This document shows positions 14,313 to 15,509 of a DNA stretch of 15,509 nucleotides, piece by piece. The position numbers and the translations under genes were made by a program. Location of the stretch: NCBI GenBank assembly GCA_947441695.1, contig CANEUK010000011.1, positions 1 through 15,509 on the forward strand, read 5' to 3'. The first letter of the stretch is position 1. Each line of letters begins with the position of its first letter. Source of the stretch: Rickettsiales bacterium. GTDB taxonomy: Bacteria > Pseudomonadota > Alphaproteobacteria > Rickettsiales > UBA1997. The notes below the pieces were generated by a model. The model was not told the DNA's origin. It did no database searches and was given only the letters and a program-made list of their open reading frames with translations.

Positions 14313-15509
14313 ATGCCAAAATTGTTTATTAAGTCGATTTTGCAAAAGAAGATTTACGACAATTACATTAAAAATTTTGATAATCGGCGCGGGCTTGATT
14401 TATCTGATAAAAATTTTGCTAATTTCCGCAGAGTTGGTTTATCTGATAATCCACGCGGATTTAGCTTAATTGAGTTGGCGGTGGTGATTTTGATCATCGG
14501 AATTTTGGTTGCCGGAATTTTGACTGCTAATGGCTTAATAAAAAAAACCAAGATTTCTGCTGCTCAAAGTTTGACTAAATCTTCTCCGATTGCGGGCATA
14601 ACTGGAAATGTTTTGTGGCTAGAAAGCAGCTTAGAAGCAAGCTTTAAAGATTCTGAATCTTCTAGCGGAGATGCTATAACTTCGTGGTATGATCAAAAAA
14701 GCTCGGTGAATAAATCTTCGGTCGTAGCCGCAGGAACTGGCCCAATTTATTCTAACACCATCAATTACATTCACGCGGTAAAGTTTTTAGGAAGTTCTGC
14801 TAATTATCTTAAAGTCGAAGATGCCAGTTTTTTAAATGACACCGATTACACAATTGTGGTTTTAGAAAAACGCCAAAGCGCGTCGGCAGGCTATTTTATT
14901 GGCGATAGCTCAAATTCCAATTCCAATCCCAACCAAAATTTGTTATTGGGCTATAAAAATGATGGTTCAATTGACCATTCTCAAGGAGCTGAAAATTCTT
15001 ATACCTCAAATATTAGCACTTATTCAAGTTCGGGCGAAACGCCTAGAGTTTTTACCTTTGTTTCTGACTCAATAAATGGCAAAAAAACTTATATAAACGG
15101 AATTTTAGCCGCTCAAAGTTCGGACACAACCAAACTAAGTAACATTGCCACGCTTGCGATTGGCAAAGGTTATACTGGCGAAATTGGCGAAATTGCAATT
15201 TTTACCCGCGCCCTAAAAACCGATGAAAGAAAAGCCACCGAAGATTATTTAGGCAAAAAATACTCGGTTAAAGTAAACAGAAGCAACACCGCAAGCTCAT
15301 CTTGCATAAATGGAATTGTAACTGCCGATGGTTGCAAAATGGATTGTTCAACTTCGAGCATTGTTGGTCTTTCTTCGCCATCAAGCGTTTTGGATGGCGC
15401 CTCAAACATAACTGGAACTTGCGCAGCAACAGGTTACGTAGGAACCCTAACTTTAAGTTGCCCCGCTGGAACTGGAAAAATTTCGGCTTCGAGTTCTTGC
15501 GGGTGTGAT
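14313..15509 (+). CDS. Type IV prepilin-like protein with LamG-like domain, partial at right edge
   Basis: The frame is open for 399 codons from ATG 14313 to the window end with no stop. Residues 49-69 are a class III signal: G49, then FSLIELAVV with the conserved glutamate at mature position 5 and a hydrophobic helix. A prepilin peptidase should cut after G49. The 49-residue leader is very long; type IVa leaders are usually under 10-15. Residues about 100-319 look like a concanavalin A/LamG-fold domain (VLWLESS, SWYDQKS, KTYINGILA, IGEIAIFTRAL, ERKATEDYLGKKYS). Residues 330-399 are cysteine-rich (331, 341, 345, 370, 383, 396, 398), Ser/Thr/Gly-rich and may form repeats continuing beyond the window. 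Likely a surface adhesin or minor pilin; no other pilus gene is visible. Confidence 0.85.
   Translation, partial: MPKLFIKSILQKKIYDNYIKNFDNRRGLDLSDKNFANFRRVGLSDNPRGFSLIELAVVILIIGILVAGILTANGLIKKTKISAAQSLTKSSPIAGITGNVLWLESSLEASFKDSESSSGDAITSWYDQKSSVNKSSVVAAGTGPIYSNTINYIHAVKFLGSSANYLKVEDASFLNDTDYTIVVLEKRQSASAGYFIGDSSNSNSNPNQNLLLGYKNDGSIDHSQGAENSYTSNISTYSSSGETPRVFTFVSDSINGKKTYINGILAAQSSDTTKLSNIATLAIGKGYTGEIGEIAIFTRALKTDERKATEDYLGKKYSVKVNRSNTASSSCINGIVTADGCKMDCSTSSIVGLSSPSSVLDGASNITGTCAATGYVGTLTLSCPAGTGKISASSSCGCD
14399..14449 (+). repeat. Near-palindromic direct repeat in the prepilin leader
   Basis: TTTATCTGATAA occurs at 14399-14410 and again at 14438-14449, 39 bases apart and in the same frame, coding LSD each time. 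The core TTATC-T-GATAA is almost its own reverse complement, so the opposite strand also reads LSD. GC-rich CGGCGCGGG and CCACGCGG flank the pair. This could be a small second in-frame insertion. Confidence 0.5.

Noticed and set aside
14363..14551. Minus-strand 62-codon frame opposite the prepilin leader
   Set aside because: It is a shadow of the prepilin gene, open because the near-palindromic leader repeats read in both directions.
15394..15401. ATGGCGCC, as a second copy of the palindromic element end
   Set aside because: The match stops after 8 bases, there is no inverted partner nearby, and it falls in ordinary coding sequence.
15302..15508. Plus-strand 68-codon frame rich in Trp, Asn and Arg
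   Set aside because: It lies in another frame of the prepilin gene, whose own frame is open through the whole region; composition is implausible for a protein.

Overview
This is an AT-rich (roughly one third G+C by eye) bacterial chromosome segment with densely packed housekeeping genes. Several features point to an alphaproteobacterium, possibly a Rickettsiales-like lineage. These are a PccA-type biotin carboxylase, a hisH-DUF2628 gene pair, a CGFS monothiol glutaredoxin and, most tellingly, a palindromic element inserted in frame in a housekeeping gene, like the Rickettsia palindromic elements. It is not a strongly reduced parasite genome: genes for histidine, pyrimidine, NAD, ubiquinone and pentose metabolism are present. 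The lineage assignment is inference from gene content; no 16S rRNA is in the window.

Region by region. Bases 1-461 are the end of a CRISPR array: seven identical 36-base repeats, six complete 30-base spacers, and a seventh spacer cut by the window edge. No cas gene is in view. Bases 490-2778 (minus strand) hold a tight ubiA-nadD-tatD operon. tatD carries a 147-base palindromic insertion just after its start; removing it restores a textbook TatD N-terminus. pccA (2890-4899, plus strand) diverges from ubiA and converges on a minus-strand run of DUF2628, hisH, grxD, an ABC transporter ATPase and pyrB (8340 down to 4980). A strong terminator (8367-8393) separates this run from rpmI-rplT (9078-8403). 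A CAT-anticodon tRNA (9306-9382) lies upstream of rpmI.

Bases 9572-12125 are a minus-strand operon of transaldolase, an unrecognised two-helix membrane protein and a DUF374 acyltransferase. priA (12209-14179, plus strand) diverges from it. The right edge (14313 to the end) is a gene open at the window boundary. It encodes a type IV prepilin-like protein with a LamG-like domain and a cysteine-rich tail.

The most interesting signals are, in order: the palindromic element in tatD, readable in the same way on both strands; the GC-rich type II-like CRISPR array in this AT-rich background; the long-leader prepilin-LamG protein with a possible second insertion in its leader; and a possible long-range RNA pairing around rpmI that resembles the L20 autoregulatory operator. 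Recognisable Shine-Dalgarno sequences are scarce.
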